Origin: Blastochloris sulfoviridis | GTDB taxonomy: Bacteria > Pseudomonadota > Alphaproteobacteria > Rhizobiales > Xanthobacteraceae | NCBI RefSeq assembly: GCF_008630065.1 | Contig: NZ_VWPL01000007.1 | Span: 62,001 to 126,000 of the forward strand | Direction: 5' to 3' | Length of the DNA stretch: 64,000 nucleotides | Part shown: positions 9,653-18,821 of the stretch, one piece after another | Layout of the letters: the number at the start of each line of letters is the position of its first letter | Numbering within the stretch: position 1 is the first letter of the stretch | Program-made: the position numbers and the translations under genes | The notes under the pieces: generated by a model | Databases searched by the model: none | Seen by the model: the letters and a program-made list of their open reading frames with translations, nothing else | Told to the model about the DNA's origin: nothing

Positions 9653-11068
9653 TCACCGCGCGGCGTAGGGCGAAAACGCGCTGCGGGTCTCATCCACCGA
9701 CAGCGCCCGTCCGATCAGCGGAAAGGCGCGCTGCGGGCAGGCAGGGCGATCGCACACCTTGCAGCCGGCGCCGATCGGCGTCGCCGCCGCGGGATCGTCG
9801 AGGTCGAGCCCTTTTGAGTAGACCAGCCGGCCGGCGTGGCGGATGTCGCAGCCGAGCCCGATGGCGAAGGTCTTGCCCGGCTCGCCATAGCCGCCGAGCG
9901 CACCGTGCACGGTGCGGGCGATCCACAGATAGGTGCGCTCGTCCGGCATGCGCGCCACCTGCGTGACGATGCGGCCCGGCTGCGCGAACGCCTCGTAGAC
10001 GTTCCACAGCGGGCAGGTGCCGCCGGAGCGGGAGAAGTGGAAGTCGGTCGCCGACTGGCGCTTGGAGATGTTGCCGGCGCGGTCGACCCGGACGAAGAAG
10101 AACGGCACGCCCATCGCGCCCGGCCGCTGCAGCGAGCTCAGGCGGTGGCACACCGTCTCGAAGCCGACGCCGAACCGCCGGCCCAACAGATCGATGTCGT
10201 AGCGCAGCGCCTCGGCCGCGCCGAGAAACGCGGCGTACGGCATCAGCAGCGCCGCCGCGAAATAATTGGCAAGGCCGATGCGGGCGAGCGCGTGGGTCTC
10301 GGCCGAGCCACGCGCGGCCTCCATGGCGAGCTGCTCGATCGCCTCGTCCATTTCGAGGAAGGCGAGCTGCGTGGCGAGTTGAAATGCTCGCTGGCCATCG
10401 TCGAGACGGGCGGAGACCGTCAGCAGCCGGGCGACCGGGTCGAACCGGCGCTGCGTGGCATCGTCCGAGTGGCCGATGCTGACCCGCACGCCGTGCCGCT
10501 GGTCGAGATAGTGCACAAGGCCCACCGCCAGCGTCGGTGCCAGTGGTCGCAACGCGTCGGCCAACCGCTCCGCCGCGGTGTCCAGCGCCGCGAAATGATT
10601 GTGGTGGGCGTAGAAAAAATCGCGCACCTGCTCATAGGGCATCGGCGCGGTGAGCGTGGCAACGCCCCCTGAGCCCAGCCCGAGTTCGTTGGCCATGGCA
10701 TCGGCGCGCTCCAGCGCCGTGCGGTAGCGCCGATGCAGCGCCGCCACCGCGCGGCCGAGCGCCGGCATGTCGGCGGCGAGCTGCTTCACCTCGCTCAGGC
10801 TCACCGTCTCGCCATTAGCCGGATCGGCGAACACCTCGCGGAGATCCGCGACCAGGCGCGCCTCCTCGTTCTCCGAAAACAGCTGCACGTCGACGCCGAA
10901 CACGGCGTTGACCTTGAGCAGCACCGGCACGGTGAGCGGACGCTGGTTCTTCTCCAGCTGATTGACGTAGCTCGCCGACAGCCCGAGCGCCTGCGCCAGC
11001 GCGATCTGGGTGAGGCCGCGCGCTTCCCTGAGCCGCTTCAGCCGCCCGCCGACGAACGCCTTCTTCAT
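9653..11068 (-). CDS. XRE-family short-chain fatty acyl regulator (ScfR/RamB/MccR type)
   Basis: The 471-residue product has an N-terminal Cro/C1 helix-turn-helix (RLKRLREARGLTQIALAQALGLSASYVNQLEKNQRPLT split over residues 9-47), a central IrrE/DUF955-like region, and a C-terminal ScfR domain with cysteines near the end (GAGCKVCDRPACPQRAFP). Homologues sense acyl-CoA and control propionate or acetate use. It is divergent from prpDCB, which fits a 2-methylcitrate-cycle regulator. The intergenic gap holds TTCGCAAA and TTTGCCAA, which are like the TTTGCAAA half-sites of this family. The ATG at 11068 is preferred because it opens the conserved domain. Confidence 0.85.
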   Translation of the reverse strand: MKKAFVGGRLKRLREARGLTQIALAQALGLSASYVNQLEKNQRPLTVPVLLKVNAVFGVDVQLFSENEEARLVADLREVFADPANGETVSLSEVKQLAADMPALGRAVAALHRRYRTALERADAMANELGLGSGGVATLTAPMPYEQVRDFFYAHHNHFAALDTAAERLADALRPLAPTLAVGLVHYLDQRHGVRVSIGHSDDATQRRFDPVARLLTVSARLDDGQRAFQLATQLAFLEMDEAIEQLAMEAARGSAETHALARIGLANYFAAALLMPYAAFLGAAEALRYDIDLLGRRFGVGFETVCHRLSSLQRPGAMGVPFFFVRVDRAGNISKRQSATDFHFSRSGGTCPLWNVYEAFAQPGRIVTQVARMPDERTYLWIARTVHGALGGYGEPGKTFAIGLGCDIRHAGRLVYSKGLDLDDPAAATPIGAGCKVCDRPACPQRAFPLIGRALSVDETRSAFSPYAAR

Positions 11069-11256
11069 CGCCCCACCCTTTCGCAAACCTCGCAATCCTT
11101 CGCCCGGTTCAGCGAATTTATTTGCCAATTCAGGAGTTACCCAACCAGCTCCGATTGTGAATATTGCGAGACGACCGGCCAGGGCAAGCGCCATCTGCAA
11201 CGACGACGTCCGTCGGCGGCGCGCCGAAGCCCGCTTTCACTGAAGGACAATCGACC

Positions 11257-12816
11257 GTGAAGCTCCATTGCGTCCGCACCCACAAATCCGCCGACAAGCT
11301 GCCGCGCACCGAGCAGTTCGCCTGGAAGATCGCCGAGGTGGCGACCGACCCGGTGCCGGTCGACCCCGACGTCGCCTTGATGATCGGCAACCGCATCATC
11401 GACAATGCCGCGGTGGCCGCCGCCTCGCTGAACCGCCGGCCGGTGGTCAACGCCCGGCTCCAGGCCAAGGCTCATCCGTTCCGCCCGGGCGCGACCGTGT
11501 TCGGCCTCTCGGCGCACCGGCGCGTCTCGCCGGAATGGGCGGCGTGGGCCAATGGCGTGGCGGTGCGCGAGCTCGATTTCCACGACACCTTTCTTGCCGC
11601 CGACTATTCGCATCCCGGCGACAACATCCCGCCGGTGCTGGCGGTGGCGCAGCACTGCGGGCTCGACGGCGCGGCACTGGTGCGCGGCCTGGCGGCCGCC
11701 TACCAGATCCAGGTCGACCTGGTGAAAGGCATCTGCCTGCACGAGCACAAGATCGACCACATCGCCCATCTCGGGCCCTCGGCCGCGGCCGGCATCGGCG
11801 CGGCACTCGGGCTTGCCACCGAGACCGTCTATCAGGCGGTGCAGCAGGCGCTGCACGTCACCACTACCACCCGCCAGTCACGCAAGGGCGAGATTTCAAG
11901 CTGGAAGGCTTACGCCCCCGCCTTCGCCGGCAAGATGGCGGTGGAGGCGGTCGACCGGGTGATGCGCGGCGAAGGCGCGCCCTCCCCGGCCTGGGAGGGC
12001 GAGGACGGCTTCATCGCCTGGATGCTGGGCGGGCCGCAGGTATCCTATCTGGTGCGCCTGCCCGAACAGGACGAGCCCAAGCGCGCGATCCTGGAAACCT
12101 ACACCAAGGAGCACTCGGCCGAGTACCAGAGCCAGGCGCTGATCGACCTCGCCCGCCGCATGGGGCCGCGGATCGGCGATCTCGCCCGCGTCAAGAGCAT
12201 CGTCATCCACACCAGCCACCACACCCATTACGTGATCGGCACCGGCGCCGGCGACCCGCAGAAGATGGACCCCACGGCGAGCCGCGAAACGCTCGACCAC
12301 TCGATCATGTACATCTTCGCGGTGGCGCTGGAGGATGGCGGCTGGCACCACGTCAAATCCTACACGCCCGAGCGCGCGGCGCGCCCCTCGACGGTGGCGC
12401 TGTGGCACAAGATCTCGACCGTCGAGGACTCCGAATGGACGCGGCGCTATCACAGCCACGACCCGAGGGAGAAGGCGTTCGGCGGCCGCGTGGTGGTGAC
12501 GCTCAATGACGGGCGGGTGATCGAGGACCAGATCGCCGTCGCCGACGCCCACCCGCTCGGCGCCCGGCCGTTCGAGCGCGCCCACTACATCGCCAAGTTC
12601 CGCACCCTCGCCGAAGGCATCGTCACGCAAAGCGAGCAGGACCGCTTCCTGGCCACGGTCGAGCGGCTGCCGGCGCTGAAGCCCGATGACATGCCCGGCC
12701 TCACTGTCGCGGCCGATCCGACGCTGCTCGCCGCCGGCGAGACGACCGGCATCTTCGACTGGCGCGCCGATGACGTCGCGCCGGCCGCCGCCCCGCTCTC
12801 CGTCGTCTCCGCGTGA
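11257..12816 (+). CDS. prpD: 2-methylcitrate dehydratase PrpD
   Basis: PrpD dehydrates 2-methylcitrate to 2-methylaconitate in propionyl-CoA breakdown. The 519-residue protein belongs to the MmgE/PrpD family, with [28 protein letters not shown] in the conserved core and [22 protein letters not shown] further along. The GTG at 11257 is chosen because GAAGGAC lies ten bases upstream and [13 protein letters not shown] is the usual N-terminus. It is the first gene of prpDCB. Confidence 0.92.
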   Translation: MKLHCVRTHKSADKLPRTEQFAWKIAEVATDPVPVDPDVALMIGNRIIDNAAVAAASLNRRPVVNARLQAKAHPFRPGATVFGLSAHRRVSPEWAAWANGVAVRELDFHDTFLAADYSHPGDNIPPVLAVAQHCGLDGAALVRGLAAAYQIQVDLVKGICLHEHKIDHIAHLGPSAAAGIGAALGLATETVYQAVQQALHVTTTTRQSRKGEISSWKAYAPAFAGKMAVEAVDRVMRGEGAPSPAWEGEDGFIAWMLGGPQVSYLVRLPEQDEPKRAILETYTKEHSAEYQSQALIDLARRMGPRIGDLARVKSIVIHTSHHTHYVIGTGAGDPQKMDPTASRETLDHSIMYIFAVALEDGGWHHVKSYTPERAARPSTVALWHKISTVEDSEWTRRYHSHDPREKAFGGRVVVTLNDGRVIEDQIAVADAHPLGARPFERAHYIAKFRTLAEGIVTQSEQDRFLATVERLPALKPDDMPGLTVAADPTLLAAGETTGIFDWRADDVAPAAAPLSVVSA

Positions 12817-12827
12817 GGAGGACCGTC

Positions 12828-14036
12828 ATGACGCAGTCTGTCTCAACCGACCCCGCGCCCGCCACGCAAGGGCAGGGCCGGCCGCCCAAGAAGTCGGTCG
12901 CGCTGTCCGGCATCATCGCCGGCAACACGGCGCTGTGCAGCGTCGGCCGCAGCGGCAACGACCTGCATTATCGCGGCTACGATATTCTCGACATCGCCGA
13001 GATCTGCACGTTCGAGGAGATCGCCTTCCTCCTGGTGCACGGCACCCTGCCGACCGCCGCCGAGCTCGCGCTGTACAAGGCCAAGCTGCAGCGCCTGCGC
13101 GGCCTGCCCGCCGCGGCGCGGCGCATTCTCGAAGAACTGCCCGCCAGCGCCAACCCGATGGACGTGATGCGCTCCGGTGTCTCGGCGCTCGGCTGCGTGC
13201 TGCCGGAGCCGGAGGACCACAACCTCCCCGGCGCGCGCGACATCGCCGACCGTCTCCTGGCCTCGCTCAGCTCGATGCTGCTTTACTGGTACCACTTCGC
13301 CCAGAACGGCCGGCGCATCGAGGTGGAGACCGACGACGACAGCATCGCCGCGCACTTCCTGCACCTGCTGCACGGCCGGCCGCCTTCGGCGTCGCACATC
13401 CGGGCGATGCACACCTCGCTGATCCTCTATGCCGAGCACGAGTTCAACGCCTCGACCTTCACCGCCCGCTCGATCGCCGGCACCGGCGCCGACTTCTACT
13501 CGGCCATCTCCGGCGCCATCGGCGCGCTGCGCGGCCCCAAGCACGGCGGCGCCAACGAGGCGGCGTTCGAGATCCAGAAGCGCTATGTCGATGCCGACGA
13601 GGCGGAGGCGGACATCCGTCGCCGCGTCGCGGCCAAGGAGGTGGTGATCGGCTTCGGCCACCCGGTCTATACGATCTCCGATCCGCGGAGCCGCATCATC
13701 AAGGAGGTGGCGCGCCATCTCTGCGTCGAGGCCGACTCCTTGCGCATGTTCCAAATCGCCGAGCGCATCGAGACGGTGATGCACGAGACCAAGGCCATGT
13801 TTCCCAATCTCGACTGGTTCAGCGCGGTGTCCTACCACATGCTGGGCGTGCCGACGGCGCTGTTCACGCCGCTGTTCGTGATCGGGCGCACCTCCGGCTG
13901 GAGCGCCCACATCATCGAGCAGCGCATCGACAACAAGATCATCCGCCCCTCGGCCAATTACATCGGTCCCGAGTGCCGGCCCTTCGTCCCGCTGGAAGGG
14001 CGCGGGCGTTCCGTGTCTTCCATTCGCGCCGCATGA
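12828..14036 (+). CDS. prpC: 2-methylcitrate synthase PrpC
   Basis: PrpC condenses propionyl-CoA with oxaloacetate. The 402-residue protein is a citrate synthase homologue: [31 protein letters not shown] is typical of methylcitrate synthases, and [15 protein letters not shown] and IGFGHPVY carry the active-site histidines. GAGGAG precedes the ATG, which lies 11 bases after prpD. Confidence 0.93.
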   Translation: MTQSVSTDPAPATQGQGRPPKKSVALSGIIAGNTALCSVGRSGNDLHYRGYDILDIAEICTFEEIAFLLVHGTLPTAAELALYKAKLQRLRGLPAAARRILEELPASANPMDVMRSGVSALGCVLPEPEDHNLPGARDIADRLLASLSSMLLYWYHFAQNGRRIEVETDDDSIAAHFLHLLHGRPPSASHIRAMHTSLILYAEHEFNASTFTARSIAGTGADFYSAISGAIGALRGPKHGGANEAAFEIQKRYVDADEAEADIRRRVAAKEVVIGFGHPVYTISDPRSRIIKEVARHLCVEADSLRMFQIAERIETVMHETKAMFPNLDWFSAVSYHMLGVPTALFTPLFVIGRTSGWSAHIIEQRIDNKIIRPSANYIGPECRPFVPLEGRGRSVSSIRAA

Positions 14037-14043
14037 GGTCGCC

Positions 14044-14964
14044 GTGCCCTATCTGATTGCATCCGATCATCCGAGCGAGCCGGCGGGGGTGCGCTTTCGC
14101 GCCCTCGTCGAGCGCGCTAGCATCCTGCGCCTGCCCGGCGCCCACAACGGCATGGCGGCGTTGCAGGCGCAGGCCGCCGGCTTTGAGGCGCTTTATCTCT
14201 CCGGCGCGGCGATGACCGCGTCCATGGGCCTGCCGGACCTCGGCATCATCACCGTCGACGAGGTGGCGGTCTTCATCCGCCAGCTTGTGCGCGCCAGCGG
14301 ACTGCCGGTGCTGGTGGACGCCGATACCGGCTATGGCGAAGCGCTCAATGTGATGCACACGGTGCGGGTGTTCGAGGAGGCGGGCGCCGGCGCCCTGCAC
14401 ATCGAGGACCAGATCCTGCCCAAGAAGTGCGGCCACCTCAACGGCAAGAAGCTGGCCAGTGCCCACGACATGGCCGCCAAGGTCGCCGCGGCCGCAACCG
14501 CGCGCCGCCACCTCTATCTCATCGCCCGCACCGACGCCGCTGCAACCGAAGGGCTCGACGGCGCGGTGGCACGCGCCAAGCTCTATGTCGAGGCCGGCGC
14601 CGACGCCATCTTTCCGGAGGCGCTCACCGATGCGGAGATGTTCCGCACCTTCGCCGAGCGCCTGCCCGGCGTGCCGCTGCTCGCCAACATGACCGAATTC
14701 GGCCGCACGCCGACCTTCACCGCCGCCGAATTCGAGGCGATGGGATATCGCATGGTGATCTGGCCGGTGTCCTCGCTGCGGGTGGCCAACAGAGCGCAGG
14801 AGAAGCTCTATGCCGCGCTCGCCCGCGACGGCAGCACCAAGGCAATGCAAGGCGAGATGCAGACCCGCGCCGAGCTCTACGATTTGATCGGCCTTGCCGC
14901 CTTTGAGGCGCTCGACGCCTCGATCGTCGCGACCGTGCTGCCGACCGCCGCCGGCGCGGAGTGA
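14044..14964 (+). CDS. prpB: Methylisocitrate lyase PrpB
   Basis: PrpB splits 2-methylisocitrate into succinate and pyruvate. The 306-residue TIM-barrel protein has LPGAHNGMAALQAQAAGFEALYLSG, VDADTGYGEALNV and the catalytic-loop motif QILPKKCGHLNGKKL (KKCGH). It starts with GTG eight bases after prpC, completing the operon prpD-prpC-prpB. Confidence 0.94.
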   Translation: MPYLIASDHPSEPAGVRFRALVERASILRLPGAHNGMAALQAQAAGFEALYLSGAAMTASMGLPDLGIITVDEVAVFIRQLVRASGLPVLVDADTGYGEALNVMHTVRVFEEAGAGALHIEDQILPKKCGHLNGKKLASAHDMAAKVAAAATARRHLYLIARTDAAATEGLDGAVARAKLYVEAGADAIFPEALTDAEMFRTFAERLPGVPLLANMTEFGRTPTFTAAEFEAMGYRMVIWPVSSLRVANRAQEKLYAALARDGSTKAMQGEMQTRAELYDLIGLAAFEALDASIVATVLPTAAGAE

Positions 14965-14999
14965 CCAGGGAGCGGCAAGAGCCGGACAGGCAGGCGCGA

Positions 15000-15125
15000 T
15001 AATTCGGTTTCCGCTCGATCCTGTCGGGATGTCGGAAACGATCTCGCCGAAAATCCCGGTTCCGCAAGAAACACGCGACACCGGGATTTTCGGCGATCGG
15101 AATGCGGCTCTCCGGTCTCCCGGCC
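15000..15125. repeat. Degenerate copy of the TTTCCGG inverted repeat (family 3)
   Basis: The text closely parallels the element at 38906-39025: a CGGTTTCCG end, then CGGAAACGATCTCGCCGAAAA, a central palindrome, GGCGATCGGAATGCGG and CTCCGGTCTCCCGGCCGGAGA. It fills the gap between prpB and the broken acetyltransferase gene. Confidence 0.6.
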
Positions 15126-15135
15126 GGAGACAGCA

Positions 15136-15760
15136 TCACGCCGGCTGGTGCAGGCCGAAGGCCGGGTGGTGAATCAGTTCGCCGCGCGGCCCGGTGCCGT
15201 CGAAGGGCAGGGCCTGAACCACCTCGGGGGGACAGCCGGTCACGCCCAGCCCAGGGAATGCGCGAAAGCCGAACCGGCCATAATAAGCGGGGTCGCCCAC
15301 CAGAGCGTGATCCGATCTGACTGCATCAGATCGGACGCTCTAAGTTTCTGGTTTGTCGCATTTTCGCTGACGCGGCCCTTCGGGTCTTTCGCACAACCGG
15401 TATCCACTTGTGCGGAAAATGCTCCAGCGCCGCGCCGCGGCTGGTCCGCCGCAGCCGGCAAAGGGCTTCCGCCATCAGCGCCGTGCCGATGCCCCGGCGA
15501 TGCCTTGACGGCAAGACGACCAGCGGGCCGATCAGACCCCAGCCCTCCTGCGTCCCGACCCGCGCCGCCGAGGCGGCGAGATAGCCGACCACACCGCCCG
15601 CGTCCTCGGCCACCAGCGACAGGGCGAGCGCGCCCTCCGCCCGCAGCCTCGCGACGATGCCCGCCTCGGTTCCGGTGGATTGCGCGAGCATCAGCAGAGC
15701 TTCGGTGACAAGCCGGCCGATCGCCGGGATGTCACCGGCCGTTTCGTTGCGGATCAGCAT
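15136..15760 (-). pseudogene. YjhQ-like GNAT acetyltransferase gene split by a 120-bp repeat
   Basis: The N-terminal part (codons 1-112 from 15760) has GNAT features, including the acetyl-CoA loop RHRRGIGTALM. It then runs into the repeat at 15423 and stops at 15326 after about 33 repeat-encoded residues. The missing end, LVGDPAYYGRFGFR through HHPAFGLHQPA and a stop, lies intact at 15303-15136. Removing the repeat and one CCAG target copy joins the two parts in frame as RGAA-LVGDPAYY, giving 166 codons plus a stop. The gene starts one base after the yjhX-like gene. In Escherichia coli the homologous pair is the TopAI (YjhX)/YjhQ toxin-antitoxin system, so this would be the antitoxin. Confidence 0.88.
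15304..15423. repeat. RIME-like mobile repeat (family 1) inserted in the acetyltransferase gene
   Basis: This 120-bp element begins AGCGTGATCC and ends GAAAATGCT. It holds two palindromes: CCGATCTGA-N6-TCAGATCGG-like on the left, and GCGAAAGACC/TTCGGGTC-type plus CACAA/TTGTG on the right. It is flanked by CCAG on both sides (15300-15303 and 15424-15427), a 4-bp target duplication. Related copies lie at 22739, 24379, 42751 and 57258. Confidence 0.85.
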
Positions 15761-15761
15761 G

Positions 15762-16025
15762 TCAGGCCCCCTGATTGTCGAGTTGGGCGCGCACGAACGT
15801 GCGGCCGCGTCGCGAAATCCGGTATGGGCCGCCCGAGCGGGATTCGATCAGCCGCTTCTGCCGCAGCCGGTTGAAGACGGTCAGGTCGAAGTCGGCAAGG
15901 ATCATCGCCTCGCGCGTGACGCACATGACGGACGTGATCTTGGGGCCGTCGCCACGCTCGTGAAGAATGCGGCCGCCAAGGGCCAGAACGTGCAGCGCAC
16001 GTTGTTCATTGCGTGAGATGTTCAT
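15762..16025 (-). CDS. YjhX family toxin (TopAI-like)
   Basis: The 87-residue protein matches the YjhX family along its length: MNISRNEQRALHVLALGGRI, TSVMCVTREAMILADFDLTVFNRLR, and PYRISRRGRTFVRAQLDNQ. E. coli YjhX (TopAI) binds and inhibits topoisomerase I, and its neighbour YjhQ is the antitoxin. The ATG at 16025 begins the conserved sequence; an in-frame ATG at 16073 would read through the leader hairpin. The adjacent antitoxin-like gene is broken. Confidence 0.85.
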   Translation of the reverse strand: MNISRNEQRALHVLALGGRILHERGDGPKITSVMCVTREAMILADFDLTVFNRLRQKRLIESRSGGPYRISRRGRTFVRAQLDNQGA

Positions 16026-16043
16026 GGGATTCTTGTATGACAG

Positions 16044-16117
16044 ACGTGAAAAAACACCCCGGGTGCGCTGCACCCGGCGGCTTTGACTTCACGCGGCTCT
16101 CTGAGATTCAGAGAGCC
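16044..16117 (-). promoter_or_regulatory. Terminator-like hairpin and second hairpin in the yjhX leader
   Basis: Reading on the minus strand toward yjhX, there is first a perfect 10-bp stem with a 3-nt loop (16095-16117, arm GGCTCTCTGA). Then comes an 8-bp stem CCGGGTGC/GCACCCGG (16059-16077), followed by GGTGTTTTTT. The second hairpin with its T-run looks like an intrinsic terminator only about 20 bases before the ATG. No minus-strand gene lies upstream, so it would act as an attenuator in the yjhX leader. Confidence 0.6.
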
Positions 16118-16433
16118 CTGTCACACAAGCTCTGACATCCAGTCCCCAGTCGGCGCGCCGCGAACAGTGCCGCCGCGCACGCTGGCAATATCGCGGTCGC
16201 GCACTGCTGACAATTGAAAAGCGGCTGGCCACGGGCACCGGCCGGGCGCGCGTTTGCGCTCCGGCGCGCGGCTCAATCCGTGCCTTGTCCGTCGCCCGAT
16301 GATCCAGGGTCTCGACCGGCCAAACCCGGCTTCATCCGCCGGCCCGCCGCCGCCGATCGACACCGATTTGAGCCTATCGGGCTGGAGCGGGTAGAACGTC
16401 GCCCAGGGCGATCCACGCCGAATAGGTGCGCAC
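16118..16433. other. Divergent intergenic region between yjhX and the glyoxalase gene
   Basis: No gene is supported here. It should hold the promoters of both flanking genes, but I cannot identify clear -35/-10 pairs or repeats in it. Confidence 0.5.
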
Positions 16434-16874
16434 ATGACACGCTTTCTGCACACGATGATCCGGGTCAGCGATCCGGAAGCGACCATCCGCTTCTTCGAGC
16501 TCATCGGCCTGCGCGAGACGCGGCGGATGGAGAGCGAGAAGGGGCGCTTCACGCTGATCTATCTCGCGGCCGACGAGGACTTTGAAGCCGCCCTCGCCCA
16601 CCGCGCGCCCGAGGTCGAGCTGACCTGGAACTGGGATCCGGAGGACTATCGGGGCGGCCGCAACTTCGGCCATCTCGCCTTCCAGGTCGCCGACATCTAC
16701 GCCGTCTGCGCCCGGCTGATGGCGGCCGGCGTCCCCATCAACCGCCCACCGCGCGACGGCCACATGGCCTTCGTCCGCACGCCGGACGGCATCTCGGTCG
16801 AGTTCCTGCAGAAGGGCACGCCGCTGGCGCCGGCCGAACCCTGGGCATCGATGCCCAACACCGGGAGCTGGTGA
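16434..16874 (+). CDS. Lactoylglutathione lyase-like VOC family protein (glyoxalase I)
   Basis: The 146-residue protein has two beta-alpha-beta-beta-beta VOC modules: FLHTMIRVSDPEATIRFFELIGL at the start and FGHLAFQVADIYAVCARLMAAGV later, with GISVEFLQKG near the end. The His, Glu, His and Glu metal ligands expected of glyoxalase I are in plausible places. It would convert the glutathione-methylglyoxal hemithioacetal to S-lactoylglutathione. Confidence 0.88.
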   Translation: MTRFLHTMIRVSDPEATIRFFELIGLRETRRMESEKGRFTLIYLAADEDFEAALAHRAPEVELTWNWDPEDYRGGRNFGHLAFQVADIYAVCARLMAAGVPINRPPRDGHMAFVRTPDGISVEFLQKGTPLAPAEPWASMPNTGSW

Positions 16875-16899
16875 GCCGGCGAGGGGGAGAACACGTCTC

Positions 16900-18075
16900 C
16901 TACGACGCCGGCCGCAGCCCCGCCGTCTCGCGCCAGCGGGCGAGGCGGCGCATCGCCTCCGCCAGCGTCGCCTCGGTCTTGGCGAAGCAGAAGCGGATGT
17001 GGCTGCGCACGTCCCGCGCCCCGTAGAAGGACGACAGCGGCACCGCCGCCACCCCGGCCTCGATGGCGAGGCGGCGGCAGAAGGCGAGATCGTCGCCATC
17101 CGCATCGAGACCCTCGATCGGCGCCACCGCGAAATAGGTGCCCGCCACCTCGGCCATCTCGAAGCCGGCCGCACTGAGCCCGGTGCCGAGCTGGTCGCGC
17201 CGCCGGGCGAGGTCGGCGCGCAGCCCGTCGAAATAGGCGTCGGGCAGATTGAGGCCGAAGGCCACCGCCGCCTGCAGCGCCGGCGGGGTGGTGAAGGTCA
17301 CGTACTGGTGGGCACGGGCGATCGGCGTCAGGAGCTTGGCATCCGCGCTCACGTAGCCGACCTTCCAGCCGGTGACCGAGAACGTCTTGCCGGCTGAGCC
17401 GATGCGCACCACCCGGTCGCGCACCTCAGGCAAGGCGAACAGCGTCTGGTGCCGGCGGCCGTCGAACACCAGGTGCTCGTAGACCTCGTCGGAGATCGCC
17501 ACGAGGTCGTGCGCCAGCATCAGGTCGGCCAGCAGGCGCAGCTCCTCGGCCGAAAACACCTTGCCGATCGGGTTCATCGGCGTGTTGATGACGAGGGCGC
17601 GGGTGCGCGGGGTGATGGCGGCGGCGATCTCCGCGCGCGGCAGGCGCCAGTCCGGCGGGGCGAGGCGGATCGGCACCGGCACCGCACCGGCGCGGCGGAT
17701 GATCGGCATGTAGGAATCATAGGCCGGCTCGAACACGATCACCTCGTCGCCGGCATTGAGCAGCGCGAAGAACGCATCGGCCAGCGCCTCGGTGGCACCG
17801 GAGGTGACCAGCACCTCGCGCTCCCAATCGACGTCGAGGCCGAGCCAGCGCTTGGAGCTCGCCGCCACCGCCTGGCGCAGCGCCGGCAGGCCCATCATCG
17901 AGGGGTATTGGTGCGGCCCCTCGCGCAGCGCGCGGCTTGCCGCCTCCACCACCTCCGGCGGCTCCAGGCCCTCGGGAAAGCCCTGGCCGAGATTGACCGC
18001 GCCGGTCTCGGCGGCAAGGCGCGACATCGCCTCGAAGATGGTGGTGCCGGCCTCGCCGAAGATGGGGTTCACCAT
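16900..18075 (-). CDS. PLP-dependent class I/II aminotransferase
   Basis: The 391-residue fold-type I enzyme has VNLGQGFPEGLEPPEV at its N-terminus, NTPMNPIGKVFS, ISDEVYEHLVFDG, and the PLP-binding lysine in GSAGKTFSVTGWKVGY. It resembles the YbdL/methionine- and kynurenine-aminotransferase-like group; the substrate is not assignable. It lies downstream of ureG on the same strand across a 131-bp gap that contains the TACGGTTTCCGG motif near 18130. The start at 18075 opens the conserved domain. Confidence 0.9.
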   Translation of the reverse strand: MVNPIFGEAGTTIFEAMSRLAAETGAVNLGQGFPEGLEPPEVVEAASRALREGPHQYPSMMGLPALRQAVAASSKRWLGLDVDWEREVLVTSGATEALADAFFALLNAGDEVIVFEPAYDSYMPIIRRAGAVPVPIRLAPPDWRLPRAEIAAAITPRTRALVINTPMNPIGKVFSAEELRLLADLMLAHDLVAISDEVYEHLVFDGRRHQTLFALPEVRDRVVRIGSAGKTFSVTGWKVGYVSADAKLLTPIARAHQYVTFTTPPALQAAVAFGLNLPDAYFDGLRADLARRRDQLGTGLSAAGFEMAEVAGTYFAVAPIEGLDADGDDLAFCRRLAIEAGVAAVPLSSFYGARDVRSHIRFCFAKTEATLAEAMRRLARWRETAGLRPAS

Positions 18076-18206
18076 TGTGCTGCCTCGCGCCGCATGTGCT
18101 CGTGTCCTCGTGCCCTCGAAACCCTGCGATACGGTTTCCGGCCGATCAAGCGGGAGAACCGTATCCGGCCAGCGGAACCGACGGCCGGCTGTCGCCGCCG
18201 TTGGTG

Positions 18207-18821
18207 TCAATCCAGCCCGCCGGCCTGGGCGATGAAGCGCACGATGTCGTCGACGCCCTGTTTGTTCGCCAGGCTAACGAACGCAAACGGCTTGTCGGCG
18301 CGCATGCGCTTCGTGTCCTGCTCCATCACCTCGAGGCTGGCGCCGACATAAGGCGCAAGATCGGTCTTGTTGATCACCAACAGGTCGGAGCGGGTGATGC
18401 CGGGGCCGCCTTTTCGCGGGATCTTCTCGCCCTGCGCCACGTCGATGACATAGAGGGTGAGGTCGGCGAGCTCGGGCGAGAAGGTGGCGGCGAGGTTATC
18501 GCCGCCCGATTCGATCAGGATCAGGTCGAGCCTGGGAAAGCGGCGGCGCATGGTGTCGATCGCCGCGAGGTTGATCGAGCAGTCCTCGCGGATCGCGGTG
18601 TGCGGGCAGCCGCCGGTCTCCACGCCCAGGATGCGGTCGGACGACAGCGCCTGCATGCGCATCAGGATCTCGGCGTCCTCCCTGGTGTAGATGTCGTTGG
18701 TGATGACGCAGATCTCGAAGCGCGCGCGAAAGGCGACGCAGAGCGCGGCAACGAGCGTGGTTTTTCCGGAGCCGACCGGGCCGCCGATGCCGACTCGCAA
18801 CGGACCGTGGGGACTGTTCAT
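18207..18821 (-). CDS. ureG: Urease accessory GTPase UreG
   Basis: UreG is the GTPase that drives nickel insertion into urease together with UreD, UreF and UreE. The 204-residue protein has the P-loop [12 protein letters not shown], the nickel/zinc-binding CPH motif in [36 protein letters not shown] and the NKTD guanine motif. Its ATG overlaps the ureF stop. Confidence 0.97.
   Translation of the reverse strand: MNSPHGPLRVGIGGPVGSGKTTLVAALCVAFRARFEICVITNDIYTREDAEILMRMQALSSDRILGVETGGCPHTAIREDCSINLAAIDTMRRRFPRLDLILIESGGDNLAATFSPELADLTLYVIDVAQGEKIPRKGGPGITRSDLLVINKTDLAPYVGASLEVMEQDTKRMRADKPFAFVSLANKQGVDDIVRFIAQAGGLD

Noticed and set aside
16121-16552. A minus-strand frame between yjhX and the glyoxalase gene
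   Set aside because: It overlaps the start of the well-supported glyoxalase gene and has Arg/Ser-rich nonsense composition.
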